Assembly: GCF_014203225.1 (NCBI RefSeq)
Contig: NZ_JACHIO010000022.1
Location: 1 to 64,000, forward strand
Reading direction: 5' to 3'
DNA length: 64,000 bases
From: Granulicella mallensis
GTDB lineage: Bacteria; Acidobacteriota; Terriglobia; Terriglobales; Acidobacteriaceae
The notes under the pieces were generated by a model that worked only from the letters and a program-made list of their open reading frames with translations, searched no databases and was not told the origin of the DNA. Made by a program: the position numbers and the translations under genes. Position 1 is the first letter of the stretch. Every line of letters starts with the position of its first letter. Below, one piece after another: positions 17,010 to 26,380 of this stretch.

Positions 17010-17056
17010 TACTCTGCATCAATGTTACTCAGCATCAATGTTACTCAGCATCAAGG
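17010..17056. repeat. Short tandem repeat across a stop codon
   Basis: A 16-bp unit (TGTTACTCAGCATCAA) occurs about two and a half times, so that on the minus strand the deacetylase ending LDAE-stop is followed by further copies of the same codons and stop. The interval between bshA and the deacetylase otherwise shows nothing. Confidence 0.7.
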
Positions 17057-17907
17057 GTTTTCAGCTTCCCATAGTGGATGAGTTCGAGGCCTGAAAGATG
17101 CAGGGAAGATTCCAGCAGGGCTGTGCGCTCGACCTCTCTTGTGGCGCGGAGCCTTGTGGTGACGGCGTCGAGGTCGCGGTCGTTGTAGCCAGGGTGGCAG
17201 ACGAGCTCCCAGAGTCCTTCGGGCATGGCGTCCAGCATGGCACGCAGGGTTGAGGCGTCGAGACGGCCTGTTGCCGAGATGCCGATGGTGCCGTTCGTTG
17301 TAAGGATACTGCCCGAACGAATCTGCGGCAGGGCTTCGAAGCGTTTGCGAAGGGAATGGAGCAGCCGGACCTGGAGACCGCGTATCCAGCCGCCCTTGCC
17401 GAGAGCCAGACTCCAGGGCTCTTCAAAGGGGTTGCGGACGGCGCCGATGCCGTTCTTTTCAGCGACATTGAGCAGCGGTCGGGCGACGCTGGGGAGCATG
17501 TGGGTGTGTTTGTGGGTGTCGAGGTGCGTGACCGGGAGCCCTGCCTGGTGGATGCGCTGGATCTGCGCCTGGGCCTCGCGTGCGATCTCGTCGCTGTTGA
17601 TCTTGCCGCGCAGGGCTGCGCTGAGAAAGCTGGAGAGAGTGGGGCGAAAGCTTTTGCCGTCGGGGCCGAGCAGCGTGGGGATGCTTGGTGGGGGCGAGAG
17701 GGGGATGCCGTCGGTGAGGACAACGTGGCAGCCGACGCCGAGCGAGGGGTTTGCGTGGGCGATGGCGACGGCGTCGTCGAAGGCCGGGCCGTTGGCCATG
17801 AGGGTGGCGGAGGTGAGCACGCCTGCCTGGTGGAGCTCGAGGATGGAGCGGTTGATTCCGCGGGTGAGGCCGAAGTCGTCTGCGTTGATGATGAGGCGGG
17901 TGGGCAT
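17041..17907 (-). CDS. YdjC/ChbG/HpnK-family carbohydrate deacetylase
   Basis: A metal-dependent deacetylase of the YdjC family (288 residues). The metal and catalytic motifs are visible: INADDFGLT (Asp pair, residues 7-15), THLDTHKHTHMLP (His ligands) and a later VCHPGYND. The family includes the chitooligosaccharide deacetylase ChbG and the hopanoid-associated HpnK; the sequence alone does not say which. ATG at 17907 was chosen; the frame running to 18024 crosses a family C repeat arm. It is in the same direction as bshA but separated by about 190 bp. Confidence 0.88.
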   Translation of the reverse strand: MPTRLIINADDFGLTRGINRSILELHQAGVLTSATLMANGPAFDDAVAIAHANPSLGVGCHVVLTDGIPLSPPPSIPTLLGPDGKSFRPTLSSFLSAALRGKINSDEIAREAQAQIQRIHQAGLPVTHLDTHKHTHMLPSVARPLLNVAEKNGIGAVRNPFEEPWSLALGKGGWIRGLQVRLLHSLRKRFEALPQIRSGSILTTNGTIGISATGRLDASTLRAMLDAMPEGLWELVCHPGYNDRDLDAVTTRLRATREVERTALLESSLHLSGLELIHYGKLKTLDAE

Positions 17908-17937
17908 AGAGGGTCTTGGATTGGTTGTTGTGGCTGC

Positions 17938-18127
17938 TGTTTGTTTTTCGCCGTCATCCTGAGCGGTACGCGAAGGACCCCCGCATTTTGCACCATGCCG
18001 GAGGTAGCGAATCCTGCCTGTCATACCCGAGGTGCTTAAAGCTCTTGCAGGGCCGAGAGGCAGGGGTGGTCCCCAATGCGGGGGTCCTTCGCGTACCGCT
18101 CAGGATGACGGCGAAAAACAAACAACG
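17938..18127. repeat. Family C repeat, inverted pair with TGTTGTTTG termini
   Basis: The left arm (17938-17988) and right arm (18075-18127) are near-perfect reverse complements, including the outer TTTGTTTTTCG / CGAAAAACAAA ends, around an 86-bp centre. It lies between the divergent deacetylase and panB genes; no other feature is seen in the gap apart from the panB leader. Confidence 0.85.
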
Positions 18128-18227
18128 ACACCGACGACCATGCTCTTCCGGTTGTAACACGCTATACTAAGGTCTGATTCGGGCAGCATCTGCCATGAGG
18201 CGGAGCGGCACTGGAGAAGACAAAGTT

Positions 18228-19145
18228 ATGAGTCTCACCCAACTTCGCGATCGCGGAGCATCGGCGCCCATGCCAAGAGTTACGGCTGACGTCCTCCTAC
18301 AGAAAAAACGTGCGGGCCAGCCGATTACGGCGTTGACCGCGTATGACTTTCCTACAGCACGCCTTGTCGATGAGGCGGGAATCGATCTTGTGCTCGTCGG
18401 CGACTCCGTCGGTATGGCGGTTCTGGGCTACGAGAACACTCTGCCGGTCACGATGGAAGAGATGCTGCATCACACGCGGGCCGTTTCTCGTGGCGTGCGG
18501 CGGGCGCTTCTGGTGGCGGACATGCCCTATGGTTCGTACCAGGCTTCGGTCGAGGATGGAATCAGGAACGCTGTGCGCTTCGTGAAAGAGGCGGGTGCGC
18601 AGGCGGTGAAGATCGAAGGCGGCCGTAAGCATGTCGATCTGATCGCGCGTCTGGCGGATGCGGAGGTTCTTGTCGTCGGCCATATCGGCCTGACGCCGCA
18701 ATCGGTGCATCGCATGGGTGGCTATCGGGTGCAGGGGAAGACCGCTGAGGCGATGGATGCTCTGTGTGCGGATGCTCAGGCGCTTGAAGCTGCGGGTGCG
18801 ATTGCCATTGTGTTGGAAGGTATTCCACGCGAGCTGGCTACCGTGATTACAGCCAGGAGCGGAGTGCCGACGATTGGTATCGGCGCCGGTCCTGATTGCG
18901 ATGGGCAGATCCTGGTGTTTCATGACCTGTTCAACCTGACGTTCTCGGCGCCTGCGAAGTTCTCGCGCCGGTATGCGGATGGAGCGGAGTTCTTCTCGCG
19001 CGCCATTGCTCAGTATCGCGACGATGTTGCCGGGCGCTCCTTTCCGAGTGATGCCGAAAGCTACCACCTGCCGCGTGAGGTGCAGTTGCCGCGCGAGGTC
19101 CAGACTGAATCGGATGCGGAAGAACCGCATCTGTGTAAGGCGTAG
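18228..19145 (+). CDS. panB: 3-methyl-2-oxobutanoate hydroxymethyltransferase
   Basis: PanB adds a hydroxymethyl group from methylene-tetrahydrofolate to ketoisovalerate, the first pantothenate step. Family motifs are all present: TALTAYDFPTARLVDEAGID, LVGDSVGMAVLGYENTLPVT (metal-binding GDSxGM), VKIEGG, and IGIGAGPDCDGQILVFHDL. The 305-residue form starts at ATG 18228 with GGAGAAG upstream. The C-terminus has a short imperfect duplication (LPREVQLPREVQ). It heads a plus-strand cofactor block and is followed 15 bp later by panC. Confidence 0.96.
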   Translation: MSLTQLRDRGASAPMPRVTADVLLQKKRAGQPITALTAYDFPTARLVDEAGIDLVLVGDSVGMAVLGYENTLPVTMEEMLHHTRAVSRGVRRALLVADMPYGSYQASVEDGIRNAVRFVKEAGAQAVKIEGGRKHVDLIARLADAEVLVVGHIGLTPQSVHRMGGYRVQGKTAEAMDALCADAQALEAAGAIAIVLEGIPRELATVITARSGVPTIGIGAGPDCDGQILVFHDLFNLTFSAPAKFSRRYADGAEFFSRAIAQYRDDVAGRSFPSDAESYHLPREVQLPREVQTESDAEEPHLCKA

Positions 19146-19160
19146 GGGCAAGGCATCGAG

Positions 19161-20027
19161 ATGAGAATTTGCCGCACAATCAGCGAGATGCAGCAGGCGT
19201 GTCGAGAGCTTAAGAGAAGCACCGCACAGGAGCGAGGCCTTGGCTTTGTTCCTACGATGGGAGCTCTGCATGCCGGACATCTCTCGCTGATTGCAGCAGC
19301 GCGTGCTGAATGTGACGCTGTGGTGGCCTCGATCTTTGTTAACCCTCGCCAGTTCGGTGTGGGCGAGGACTACGAGATCTATCCCCGGGAGTTTGAAGAG
19401 GACTGTCGCAAGCTGGAGTCTGCCGGGGTGGAGATTCTCTTTGCACCCACAGTAGATGAGATGTACCGGCCTGGCGCGACTACGTTCGTCGAGGTCGAGG
19501 GGATCAGCGATCGGTTAGATGGAGCTTCGCGGCCCGGTCACTTTCGCGGCGTCGCTACGGTGGTCGTCAAGCTATTCAATATCGTCGGGCCCGATAAGGC
19601 TTACTTCGGACAGAAGGACGCTGCGCAGGTCGCTGTGCTGCGGGCCATGGTGCGCGATCTGAACTTTCCTGTGGAGCTGATTGCCTGCGCAACTGCTCGC
19701 GAGGACGATGGCCTGGCTATGAGTTCGAGGAATCGGTATCTCTCTGCTGAGGAACGTCAGCGAGCTCTTGTCCTTTCCCATGCGCTTGAGACGGCGAAGT
19801 CGTTGGCAAAGGAAAAGGGCAGCAATGCGCAGACGTTGCGCGAGGCGATGCTGCAGAAACTTAAGGCTGAGCCCCTGCTGCGCGTTGATTATGCGGCAGT
19901 CGTCGATGCCGACACGCTGGAGCCGATTGAGGATTTGAGCAACGGGGCATTGATTGCGCTCGCCGCGTGGTTTGGGAAGACTCGCCTGATCGACAACGTT
20001 CTGCTGGGGCCGGTGACGCATGTCTAG
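19161..20027 (+). CDS. panC: Pantothenate synthetase
   Basis: PanC condenses pantoate and beta-alanine using ATP. The 288-residue protein has the HIGH-like motif FVPTMGALHAGHLSL (about 30-44), VASIFVNPRQFG, FRGVATVVVKLFNIVGPDKA, YFGQKDAAQ and the KMSKS-like MSSRNRYLS. It overlaps the coaBC start by 8 nt, so translation of panC and coaBC is probably coupled. No panD is found in the window. Confidence 0.96.
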   Translation: MRICRTISEMQQACRELKRSTAQERGLGFVPTMGALHAGHLSLIAAARAECDAVVASIFVNPRQFGVGEDYEIYPREFEEDCRKLESAGVEILFAPTVDEMYRPGATTFVEVEGISDRLDGASRPGHFRGVATVVVKLFNIVGPDKAYFGQKDAAQVAVLRAMVRDLNFPVELIACATAREDDGLAMSSRNRYLSAEERQRALVLSHALETAKSLAKEKGSNAQTLREAMLQKLKAEPLLRVDYAAVVDADTLEPIEDLSNGALIALAAWFGKTRLIDNVLLGPVTHV

Positions 20028-21258
20028 GAACATTCTGCTCGGTGTCTGCGGCGGTATTGCGGCCTATAAGTCCGCGGAGTTGGTGCGCGCTTTGCAAAAG
20101 CAGGGTATGGACGTACGCGTCGTGATGACGAAGGCCGCTGAGGAGTTTGTGCGGCCTTTGACCTTTGCTTCGCTGACCTCGCACAAGGTCTTTACCGATC
20201 TTTGGGATTCGAAGGTGGAGGCCGAAGAGGCCGGGTTTTCGATTGAGCATATTACGCAGGCGCAGTGGGCCGATCTGCTATTGATCGCTCCGGCCACGGC
20301 GAATACGATGGCGAAGTTTGCCCAGGGGCTTGCCGACGACTTTCTCTCGGCGACGTATCTTGCGACGACTGCGCCGGTTGTCTTTGCACCGGCGATGAAC
20401 GTGAATATGTGGAACCATCCCGCCACACAGACGAACCTGGTTATGCTGCAGCAGCGCGGGCATCGCATCGTCGAGCCGGAGAGCGGTTATCTGGCTTGCG
20501 GCATGACCGGCAGCGGCCGGTTTCCGGAGATTGAAACGATCGTGGAGGCGGTGCTGGGACAGTTGCAGGTGCAGCGCGATCTCGCGGCGGAGACGGTTCT
20601 GATTACCGCAGGCGGTACGCGTGAGCCGATCGATCCTGTTCGTTTTCTCGGGAACCGCTCCAGCGGCAAGATGGGCTATGCGCTGGCTGAGGCCGCGCAG
20701 CGCCGTGGCGCACGGGTGATTCTCGTCACGGCTCCTACCGCGCTTGCAACGCCGGAGGGTTGCGAGGTTGTTCGGGTGACGACGGCGGCGGAGATGCAGG
20801 CTGCCGTTCTGGCTCATCTGCCGGAGGCCACTGCGGTGATCAAGGCGGCGGCGGTTGCGGACTTTCGTATGAAGCAGACTGCGGCTACGAAGCTGGAGCG
20901 CAGGGGATCGTTGACTCTAGAGCTGGAGCCTACAGACGACATCGTTCGCAGCGTGGTAGAGGCGCGGAGGCCGGGGACACTGGTCATCGCCTTTGCGGCG
21001 GAGATGGGACGGAATCTGGAGCGGGCCCGCGAGAAGCTGCTGCGGAAGGGCGCGGATGCGATTGTGGTCAACGACGTGGCCGTTGAGGGGTTGGGCTTCG
21101 ATTCTGACCGGAATGCTGCGACACTATTAACAAGGGTGCAATCGATCGATCTCCCAGAGTCATCTAAGAGGGAACTCGCGGAGCGGATTCTGGACGAGAT
21201 GCTTCGTCTGAGGGCATTGGTTCCCGGAATAGAAGCGAGAGAAGCGCTGAGCGTTTGA
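20020..21258 (+). CDS. coaBC: Bifunctional phosphopantothenoylcysteine decarboxylase / phosphopantothenate-cysteine ligase
   Basis: Two steps of coenzyme A synthesis in one chain of 412 residues. The N-terminal flavoprotein decarboxylase (CoaC, about 1-185) shows GVCGGIAAYKSAELVRAL, APATANTMAKFAQGLADD and the substrate-binding PAMNVNMW, plus the catalytic ACGMTGSGR. The C-terminal ligase (CoaB, about 190-400) shows ITAGGTREPIDPVRFLGNRS, SSGKMGYALAEAA and the KxK-like loop (VADFRMKQTAATKL). It overlaps panC, so vitamin and CoA synthesis are co-expressed. Confidence 0.96.
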   Translation: MSRNILLGVCGGIAAYKSAELVRALQKQGMDVRVVMTKAAEEFVRPLTFASLTSHKVFTDLWDSKVEAEEAGFSIEHITQAQWADLLLIAPATANTMAKFAQGLADDFLSATYLATTAPVVFAPAMNVNMWNHPATQTNLVMLQQRGHRIVEPESGYLACGMTGSGRFPEIETIVEAVLGQLQVQRDLAAETVLITAGGTREPIDPVRFLGNRSSGKMGYALAEAAQRRGARVILVTAPTALATPEGCEVVRVTTAAEMQAAVLAHLPEATAVIKAAAVADFRMKQTAATKLERRGSLTLELEPTDDIVRSVVEARRPGTLVIAFAAEMGRNLERAREKLLRKGADAIVVNDVAVEGLGFDSDRNAATLLTRVQSIDLPESSKRELAERILDEMLRLRALVPGIEAREALSV

Positions 21259-21298
21259 GTCAGGCTCAGCATCGGTGAGTTGCACGAAGGAGTTTTCA

Positions 21299-22609
21299 TT
21301 GTCATCGGTAAACAGCACGATTGAGTTGATCCAGATCCAGGAGAACCGCGGGGAGACACCTGGCCCAACGACTTGTAGCTCCAGGCTTGTCAGTCCACCG
21401 TGGACGTTCGACACGCAGACGCCGGAGTACGGTCCCGGAGCTTCGATGGAGGATTTTATTCCCTCCGATGCTCCTCGCCAGGGACAAATCCCCAAGGAAT
21501 ATCGCAACGCCAGCGCGGAGGAACTCGACCTGCGCATTCGCGCGGCGAAGCATGCTCTCGGAGAGCGTGTTGTGATCCTCGGCCACTTCTATCAGCGCGA
21601 TGAGGTTGTGAAGTATGCCGACTTCGTTGGCGACTCCTTTCAGCTCGCGCGCGCTGCGACGTCTCGGCCTGCGGCCGAGGCGATTGTTTTTTGTGGCGTG
21701 CACTTTATGGCGGAGACGGCGGACATGCTCTCCGGCCCGAAGCAGTCGGTGATTCTGCCGAACCTTGCTGCGGGATGCTCCATGGCCGATATGGCCGATA
21801 TCGACTCTGTCAGCGAGTGCTGGGAGCAGTTGGAAGAGGTCTACGGAACGGCTCCCGATGCGAGTGGCCGCGTGCCGGTGATTCCTGTTACGTACATGAA
21901 CTCGTCCGCAGCGTTGAAGGCTTTTTGCGGAGAGCGTGGAGGCATCGTCTGCACCTCGTCGAATGCCGCTGCTGTGCTGAAGTGGGCGTTTGAGCGTGGC
22001 CAGCGCGTACTGTTCTTTCCCGACCAGCACCTCGGCCGCAATACGGCGAAGGCGATGGGAATCTCAGTGGACAAGATGCCGATGTGGGACCCTCGCAAGC
22101 AGCTTGGCGGCAATACGTCAGAGGCGCTTGCGGAAGCTCAGGTCATTCTGTGGCATGGATTCTGTTCTGTGCACAAGAGGTTCAGCGTCGAGCAGATTGA
22201 CGCCGCTCGTGCGCAACATCCCGGGGTTCGCGTGATCGTTCATCCCGAGTGCCCGATGGAGGTTGTCGATGCAGCGGATGAGTCCGGTTCCACAGACTAT
22301 ATCGCGAAGGCTGTTGCTGCCGCTCCTGCCGGCACGACGTTTGCTATCGGCACAGAGATCAACATGGTGCAGCGTCTGGCCAGCCAGTATCCGCAGCACA
22401 CGATCTTCTGCCTCGATCCCGTGATCTGCCCCTGCTCGACGATGTACCGCATTCATCCCGCGTACCTGGCGTGGGTGCTGGAGTCGTTTGAGCGTGGAGA
22501 GGTGCTTAATCGGATCGCTGTTCCTTCTGCAATCACTGTGCCCGCGCGGGTGGCGTTGCAGCGCATGCTCGATGTAGTCCCAGCGCCCGTTGTGAGAGTT
22601 GGCCAGTGA
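21299..22609 (+). CDS. nadA: Quinolinate synthase A
   Basis: NadA condenses iminoaspartate with dihydroxyacetone phosphate to quinolinate using a [4Fe-4S] cluster. Recognisable segments are VVILGHFYQRDEVVKYADFV, IVFCGVHFMAETADMLSG, the cysteine at GGIVCTSSNAA and DPVICPCSTMYRI, so the three cluster cysteines are available. TTG at 21299 was chosen because AAGGAG ends 6 nt before it; GTG at 21275 is the longest start. Either way there is an N-terminal extension of about 60 residues before the conserved core, longer than usual. The stop overlaps the nadB start (GTGA). Confidence 0.94.
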   Translation: MSSVNSTIELIQIQENRGETPGPTTCSSRLVSPPWTFDTQTPEYGPGASMEDFIPSDAPRQGQIPKEYRNASAEELDLRIRAAKHALGERVVILGHFYQRDEVVKYADFVGDSFQLARAATSRPAAEAIVFCGVHFMAETADMLSGPKQSVILPNLAAGCSMADMADIDSVSECWEQLEEVYGTAPDASGRVPVIPVTYMNSSAALKAFCGERGGIVCTSSNAAAVLKWAFERGQRVLFFPDQHLGRNTAKAMGISVDKMPMWDPRKQLGGNTSEALAEAQVILWHGFCSVHKRFSVEQIDAARAQHPGVRVIVHPECPMEVVDAADESGSTDYIAKAVAAAPAGTTFAIGTEINMVQRLASQYPQHTIFCLDPVICPCSTMYRIHPAYLAWVLESFERGEVLNRIAVPSAITVPARVALQRMLDVVPAPVVRVGQ

Positions 22610-24135
22610 GCGAAGTCATCATCGTAGGCAGTGGCATCGCCGGTCTTATTGCAGCCATCGAAACAAGCCGCCAGCATGTGGTTACTCTGATTACCAAGGC
22701 AGAGCTGAGCGAGAGCAATACACGCTATGCGCAGGGTGGCATCGCTGTTGCACTCTTCGCGGACGACAGCGTTGCCGAACACGTTGCGGACACTCTGCGT
22801 GCAGGGGCGGGCCTCAGTTGCCCGTCTGTGGTGGAGGTGCTCTGCTCTGAAGGGCCGGCACGCGTTCGCGACCTGATACGGCTGGGTGTTGAGTTCGACC
22901 GGCGCAATGGGGAACTCGCTCGTGGTTTGGAAGCTGCGCACTCGCGTCCGCGTGTGCTGCATGCGGGAGGAGATGCGACCGGGTTTGCGATTGAGTCGGC
23001 ACTGGTTCATGCGGTGCGCTCGACTGCGAACATCACGATCCTGGAACACACCTTCGTCAAAGACCTGATCGTGCGCGACGGCAAGGTTGCCGGAGTAGAG
23101 ATCCTGAATGAGGCTGGCGAGGCTCGTTCGCTATGCGCCGATGCTGTGGTTCTGGCCAGCGGGGGAGCGGGGCAACTGTATCCGCATACGTCGAATCCTT
23201 CTGTAGCTACTGGAGATGGTTCAGCGATTGCTCTTCGTGCCGGAGCCGAACTGGCGGATGTGGAGTTCTATCAGTTCCATCCGACGACGCTGGCGGTGCC
23301 GGGCAACTTCCTGATCTCGGAGGCCCTGCGCGGCGATGGAGCTGTGCTGCTTGATGCTGAAGGCCATCGCTTTATGCAGGCGGTCCATCCGGATGCGGAG
23401 CTTGCGCCGCGTGATGTTGTAGCGCGGGGTATCGCGGAGCAGATGGCCAAGCAGAATGGCGCACCCGTATTTCTCGATGCCTCTGCACTGGGTGCGGAGT
23501 TTCTCAAAGAGCGCTTTCCGACGATCGACGCAGCCTGCCGCACCTATGGATTCGATTGGGCGGTTCAGCCTGTTCCCGTAACTCCGGCGGCGCACTATTG
23601 GATGGGCGGCGTGCGGACGGATGAGTGGGGACGCACTTCGCTACCAGGATTATTTGCCGTGGGTGAGGTGGCTTGCACGGGTGTTCATGGAGCCAATCGG
23701 CTTGCTTCGAACTCACTGCTCGAGAGCCTGGTGTTCGCGTGGCGTTGTGCGAGCCTTCTGCTGAATGAAGAAACCTTCAGCAAGGCGTGGCCTGCTTTCA
23801 GCAAGAGCGAGGTTCATGTGCTTCCCGCGGAAGAGAACAGTGCCGCGACCCCAGTAGATCGTGCGGCGTTGCAGAAGCTGATGTGGGAGACCGTAGGCAT
23901 CTATCGCGAGGCGAGCGGGCTGAAGCGGGCTGCGGAGCAACTGCGCAGGTGGCGTCGTGATGGCGCAACGGTGAGCGATTGTGAGACTGCGAACCTGCTC
24001 GATCTCGCGCGTGTGATGGTTGCGGCGGCGAACATGCGGCAGGAGTCACGTGGTGCTCACTGGCGCAACGACTTCCCTGAAACCTTGCAGAGCTTTCAGC
24101 ATCACCAGAACTTTCGCAGAGAGGTAAGCGCGTGA
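22606..24135 (+). CDS. nadB: L-aspartate oxidase
   Basis: NadB oxidises L-aspartate to iminoaspartate with FAD, feeding NadA. The 509-residue protein begins with the Rossmann motif IIVGSGIAGLIAAIE, followed by ELSESNTRYAQGGIAVAL, VVLASGGAGQLYPHTSNP, QFHPTTLAVPGNFLISEALR, the MGGVRTDEWGRTSLPGLFAV and GEVACTGVHGANRLASNSL motifs of the succinate-dehydrogenase-like flavoproteins. It starts with GTG within the nadA stop (GTGA) and ends in the same kind of overlap with nadC, which implies translational coupling. Confidence 0.96.
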   Translation: MSEVIIVGSGIAGLIAAIETSRQHVVTLITKAELSESNTRYAQGGIAVALFADDSVAEHVADTLRAGAGLSCPSVVEVLCSEGPARVRDLIRLGVEFDRRNGELARGLEAAHSRPRVLHAGGDATGFAIESALVHAVRSTANITILEHTFVKDLIVRDGKVAGVEILNEAGEARSLCADAVVLASGGAGQLYPHTSNPSVATGDGSAIALRAGAELADVEFYQFHPTTLAVPGNFLISEALRGDGAVLLDAEGHRFMQAVHPDAELAPRDVVARGIAEQMAKQNGAPVFLDASALGAEFLKERFPTIDAACRTYGFDWAVQPVPVTPAAHYWMGGVRTDEWGRTSLPGLFAVGEVACTGVHGANRLASNSLLESLVFAWRCASLLLNEETFSKAWPAFSKSEVHVLPAEENSAATPVDRAALQKLMWETVGIYREASGLKRAAEQLRRWRRDGATVSDCETANLLDLARVMVAAANMRQESRGAHWRNDFPETLQSFQHHQNFRREVSA

Positions 24136-24998
24136 TCGTTCCGCAGAACCTTATCGATCAGGCCGTGAGAGCGGCCCTGGCTGAAGATGCTCCCTGGGGC
24201 GATCTGACGTCGCAGACGTTTATTCCGGAGTCGGCGATCGCTTCGGCTCTGCTGGCCGCGCGTGAGCCGGGTGTCTGCTGCGGAGCCCAGGTCTTCACGA
24301 CGGTCATGGGGATGACGGACGCGAGGATCTCGACCGTCTTTCACGTGGAAGAGGGCGATCGCTTCAATACAGGCGATACCGTTGCAACGGTCATTGGCCC
24401 GGCGCGATCGGTATTGCAGGCTGAACGCGTTGCGTTGAACTTTATGCAGCGGATGTCGGGGATTGCAACGCTGACCGCGAAGTACGTGGCCGAGATTGCA
24501 GGCACGCGGGCGCGCATCGTCGACACGCGCAAAACGACACCGGGACTTCGTGTGCTGGAGCGCTACGCTGTGCGCTGCGGTGGTGGAATGAACCATCGCT
24601 TTTCGCTCTCCGACGCTGTGATGGTGAAGGACAACCATCTCGCCGTGCTCACCGCGAGCAGCAAGCTCGGTGTGACAGAAGCTCTGCGCGAGGCGCGTTC
24701 GAGGCTTCCGCATACGGTGCACTTCGAGGTGGAGGTCGACTGTATCGACCAGATCGAGCCTGTGCTGGCTGCCGGGGTCGATACGATCATGCTCGACAAC
24801 TTTACCCTCGAGAAACTGCGGCAGGGAGTTGACCTCATTGCCGGTCGCGCGCTGGTGGAAGCCAGCGGTTCGGTGAGGCTTGAGACTGTGGGCGACATCG
24901 CTCGCACCGGTGTCGATATCATCTCGGTGGGCGCGCTGACGCATAGTGTGCGTGCGCTGGATCTTGGCTTGGATATTGAGATTGAGGCTGTCGCGTAA
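24132..24998 (+). CDS. nadC: Nicotinate-nucleotide pyrophosphorylase (carboxylating)
   Basis: NadC turns quinolinate and PRPP into nicotinate mononucleotide. The protein has 288 residues with LAEDAPWGDLTSQ, LNFMQRMSGIATLT, VDTRKTTPGLRVLERYAVRC, GGGMNHRFSLSDAVMVKDNH and the C-terminal DTIMLDNFTLE and VEASGSVRLE barrel strands. It starts with GTG overlapping the nadB stop. The residues that bind quinolinate (Arg in DTRKTTPGLR, His in GMNHR, Lys in VKDNH) are in place. Confidence 0.97.
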   Translation: MIVPQNLIDQAVRAALAEDAPWGDLTSQTFIPESAIASALLAAREPGVCCGAQVFTTVMGMTDARISTVFHVEEGDRFNTGDTVATVIGPARSVLQAERVALNFMQRMSGIATLTAKYVAEIAGTRARIVDTRKTTPGLRVLERYAVRCGGGMNHRFSLSDAVMVKDNHLAVLTASSKLGVTEALREARSRLPHTVHFEVEVDCIDQIEPVLAAGVDTIMLDNFTLEKLRQGVDLIAGRALVEASGSVRLETVGDIARTGVDIISVGALTHSVRALDLGLDIEIEAVA

Positions 24999-25090
24999 AG
25001 GAATTTTGCTTCGAGTTGCGAGTGATGAGCCGCGAGTTGCGAGTTCGGATCTTGAGGCGGAATGAACTGTTTTTTATAGGAGCATGGCTT

Positions 25091-26230
25091 GTGATCTATC
25101 TCGATTCGGCAGCGACAACAGCAGTCCGCCGCGAGGTGATCGAGGCGATGTGGCCCTATCTGACTGCGGAGTTTGGCAACCCTTCGAGCCATCATTCGTT
25201 GGGCGAGGCAGCGGCCCAGGCTCTGAAAGCAGCACGCGCAACGATTGCGCAATTACTCGGCTGCCGGGCCAGCGAGATCATCTTTACCTCGGGTGGCACT
25301 GAGGCCGATAACCTCGCGATCAAAGGTATTGCATTGGCTGCTCCGCGATGCCGCCATATTGTGACTTCAACGATTGAGCATGAGGCAGTGTTGGAGTCCT
25401 GTGGCTATCTGCATCGCCATCATGGTTTTGAGATCACCTACTTGCCGGTCGATCGACAGGGTCTTATCTCGCTTGAGCACGCGGCTGCAGCGATTCGTCC
25501 GGACACGACGCTGTGCTCCATCATGCTGGCTAATAACGAGGTAGGAACGATTCAGCCTATCCAGGAGCTCGCCGGAATAGCGCATGCTGCCGGTGTTCCC
25601 ATTCATACAGATGCGGTGCAGGCCGCCGGGGCGCTCGATCTGAATATTGGCAATCTCGGTGTGGACGCTCTGAGTCTTTCAGGCCACAAGTTCGGCGCGC
25701 CGAAGGGAACGGGACTGCTCTACCTGCGAGGCCGGCTGACGATTGAGCCGGTGTTGCATGGCGGTGGGCAGGAACGCGGTCGCCGGTCGGGGACGGAGAG
25801 CGTTGCGGGGGCTGTAGCCTTGGCCAAAGCCTTTCAGATGGCTGAGACCTCAAGGCTTGAGAGCGCGCAACGGCTCAGTAAACTTCGCGATGATTTTATT
25901 GCTGCTGTGCTCTCCTTTGTTCCGAGTGCGATCTTGACTGGCGACTCTGTGAAGCGTCTGCCGGGCAGTGCGTCGTTCTGTTTTCCGGAGACGAGCGGCG
26001 AGGCTGTGCTGCTCTATCTGGAAGAGCACGAGATCATCTGTTCGAGTGGATCGGCCTGTGCTGCCGGAGCAGATCGTCCATCGCATGTGCTTCTGGCGAT
26101 GGGACTGGAGCCTGCGATCGCTCAAACGGCTGTGAGGTTTACCTTGAGCGAGAGTACGACTGCCGAGGAGTTAAGCAGGGTCGCGCTGACGATACGGGAC
26201 GCGATTCATTCTCTTACTCGATCGAAATAA
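25091..26230 (+). CDS. Cysteine desulfurase (NifS/IscS family)
   Basis: A PLP enzyme that takes sulfur from cysteine for Fe-S cluster assembly. Motifs are YLDSAATTAVRREV, SGGTEADNLAIKG, the HEAVLE segment, LANNEVGTIQPI, HTDAVQAAG, the PLP lysine in SLSGHKFGAPKGTGLLYLR and the active-site cysteine in IICSSGSACAAG. GTG at 25091 (379 residues) follows AGGAG by 8 nt; the longer frame from 25016 is unlikely. Placed directly after nadABC, it probably supplies the NadA cluster, as the nifS-like gene next to the nad genes of Bacillus subtilis does. It lies 92 bp after nadC. Confidence 0.93.
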   Translation: MIYLDSAATTAVRREVIEAMWPYLTAEFGNPSSHHSLGEAAAQALKAARATIAQLLGCRASEIIFTSGGTEADNLAIKGIALAAPRCRHIVTSTIEHEAVLESCGYLHRHHGFEITYLPVDRQGLISLEHAAAAIRPDTTLCSIMLANNEVGTIQPIQELAGIAHAAGVPIHTDAVQAAGALDLNIGNLGVDALSLSGHKFGAPKGTGLLYLRGRLTIEPVLHGGGQERGRRSGTESVAGAVALAKAFQMAETSRLESAQRLSKLRDDFIAAVLSFVPSAILTGDSVKRLPGSASFCFPETSGEAVLLYLEEHEIICSSGSACAAGADRPSHVLLAMGLEPAIAQTAVRFTLSESTTAEELSRVALTIRDAIHSLTRSK

Positions 26231-26251
26231 GGTCTTCTGGTTAAGCGAAGA

Positions 26252-26280
26252 GCCGTACCTCTTCAAGTAAAAGGTACGGC
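26252..26280 (+). terminator. Hairpin at the end of the cofactor block
   Basis: GCCGTACC (26252-26259) and GGTACGGC (26273-26280) form an 8-bp stem around a 13-nt A-rich loop, 22 bp after the cysteine desulfurase stop. Only a short TTCT follows, so termination may be partial. Confidence 0.55.
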
Positions 26281-26380
26281 GTTCTAAACGCAGGAAAGAG
26301 ATCCGGATGTCGAGCGGTGACTAGCTCAGCGCGTACCCATCCATAAATACTTCCCGAACTTTCATTCGTGGCCCAAAGAC

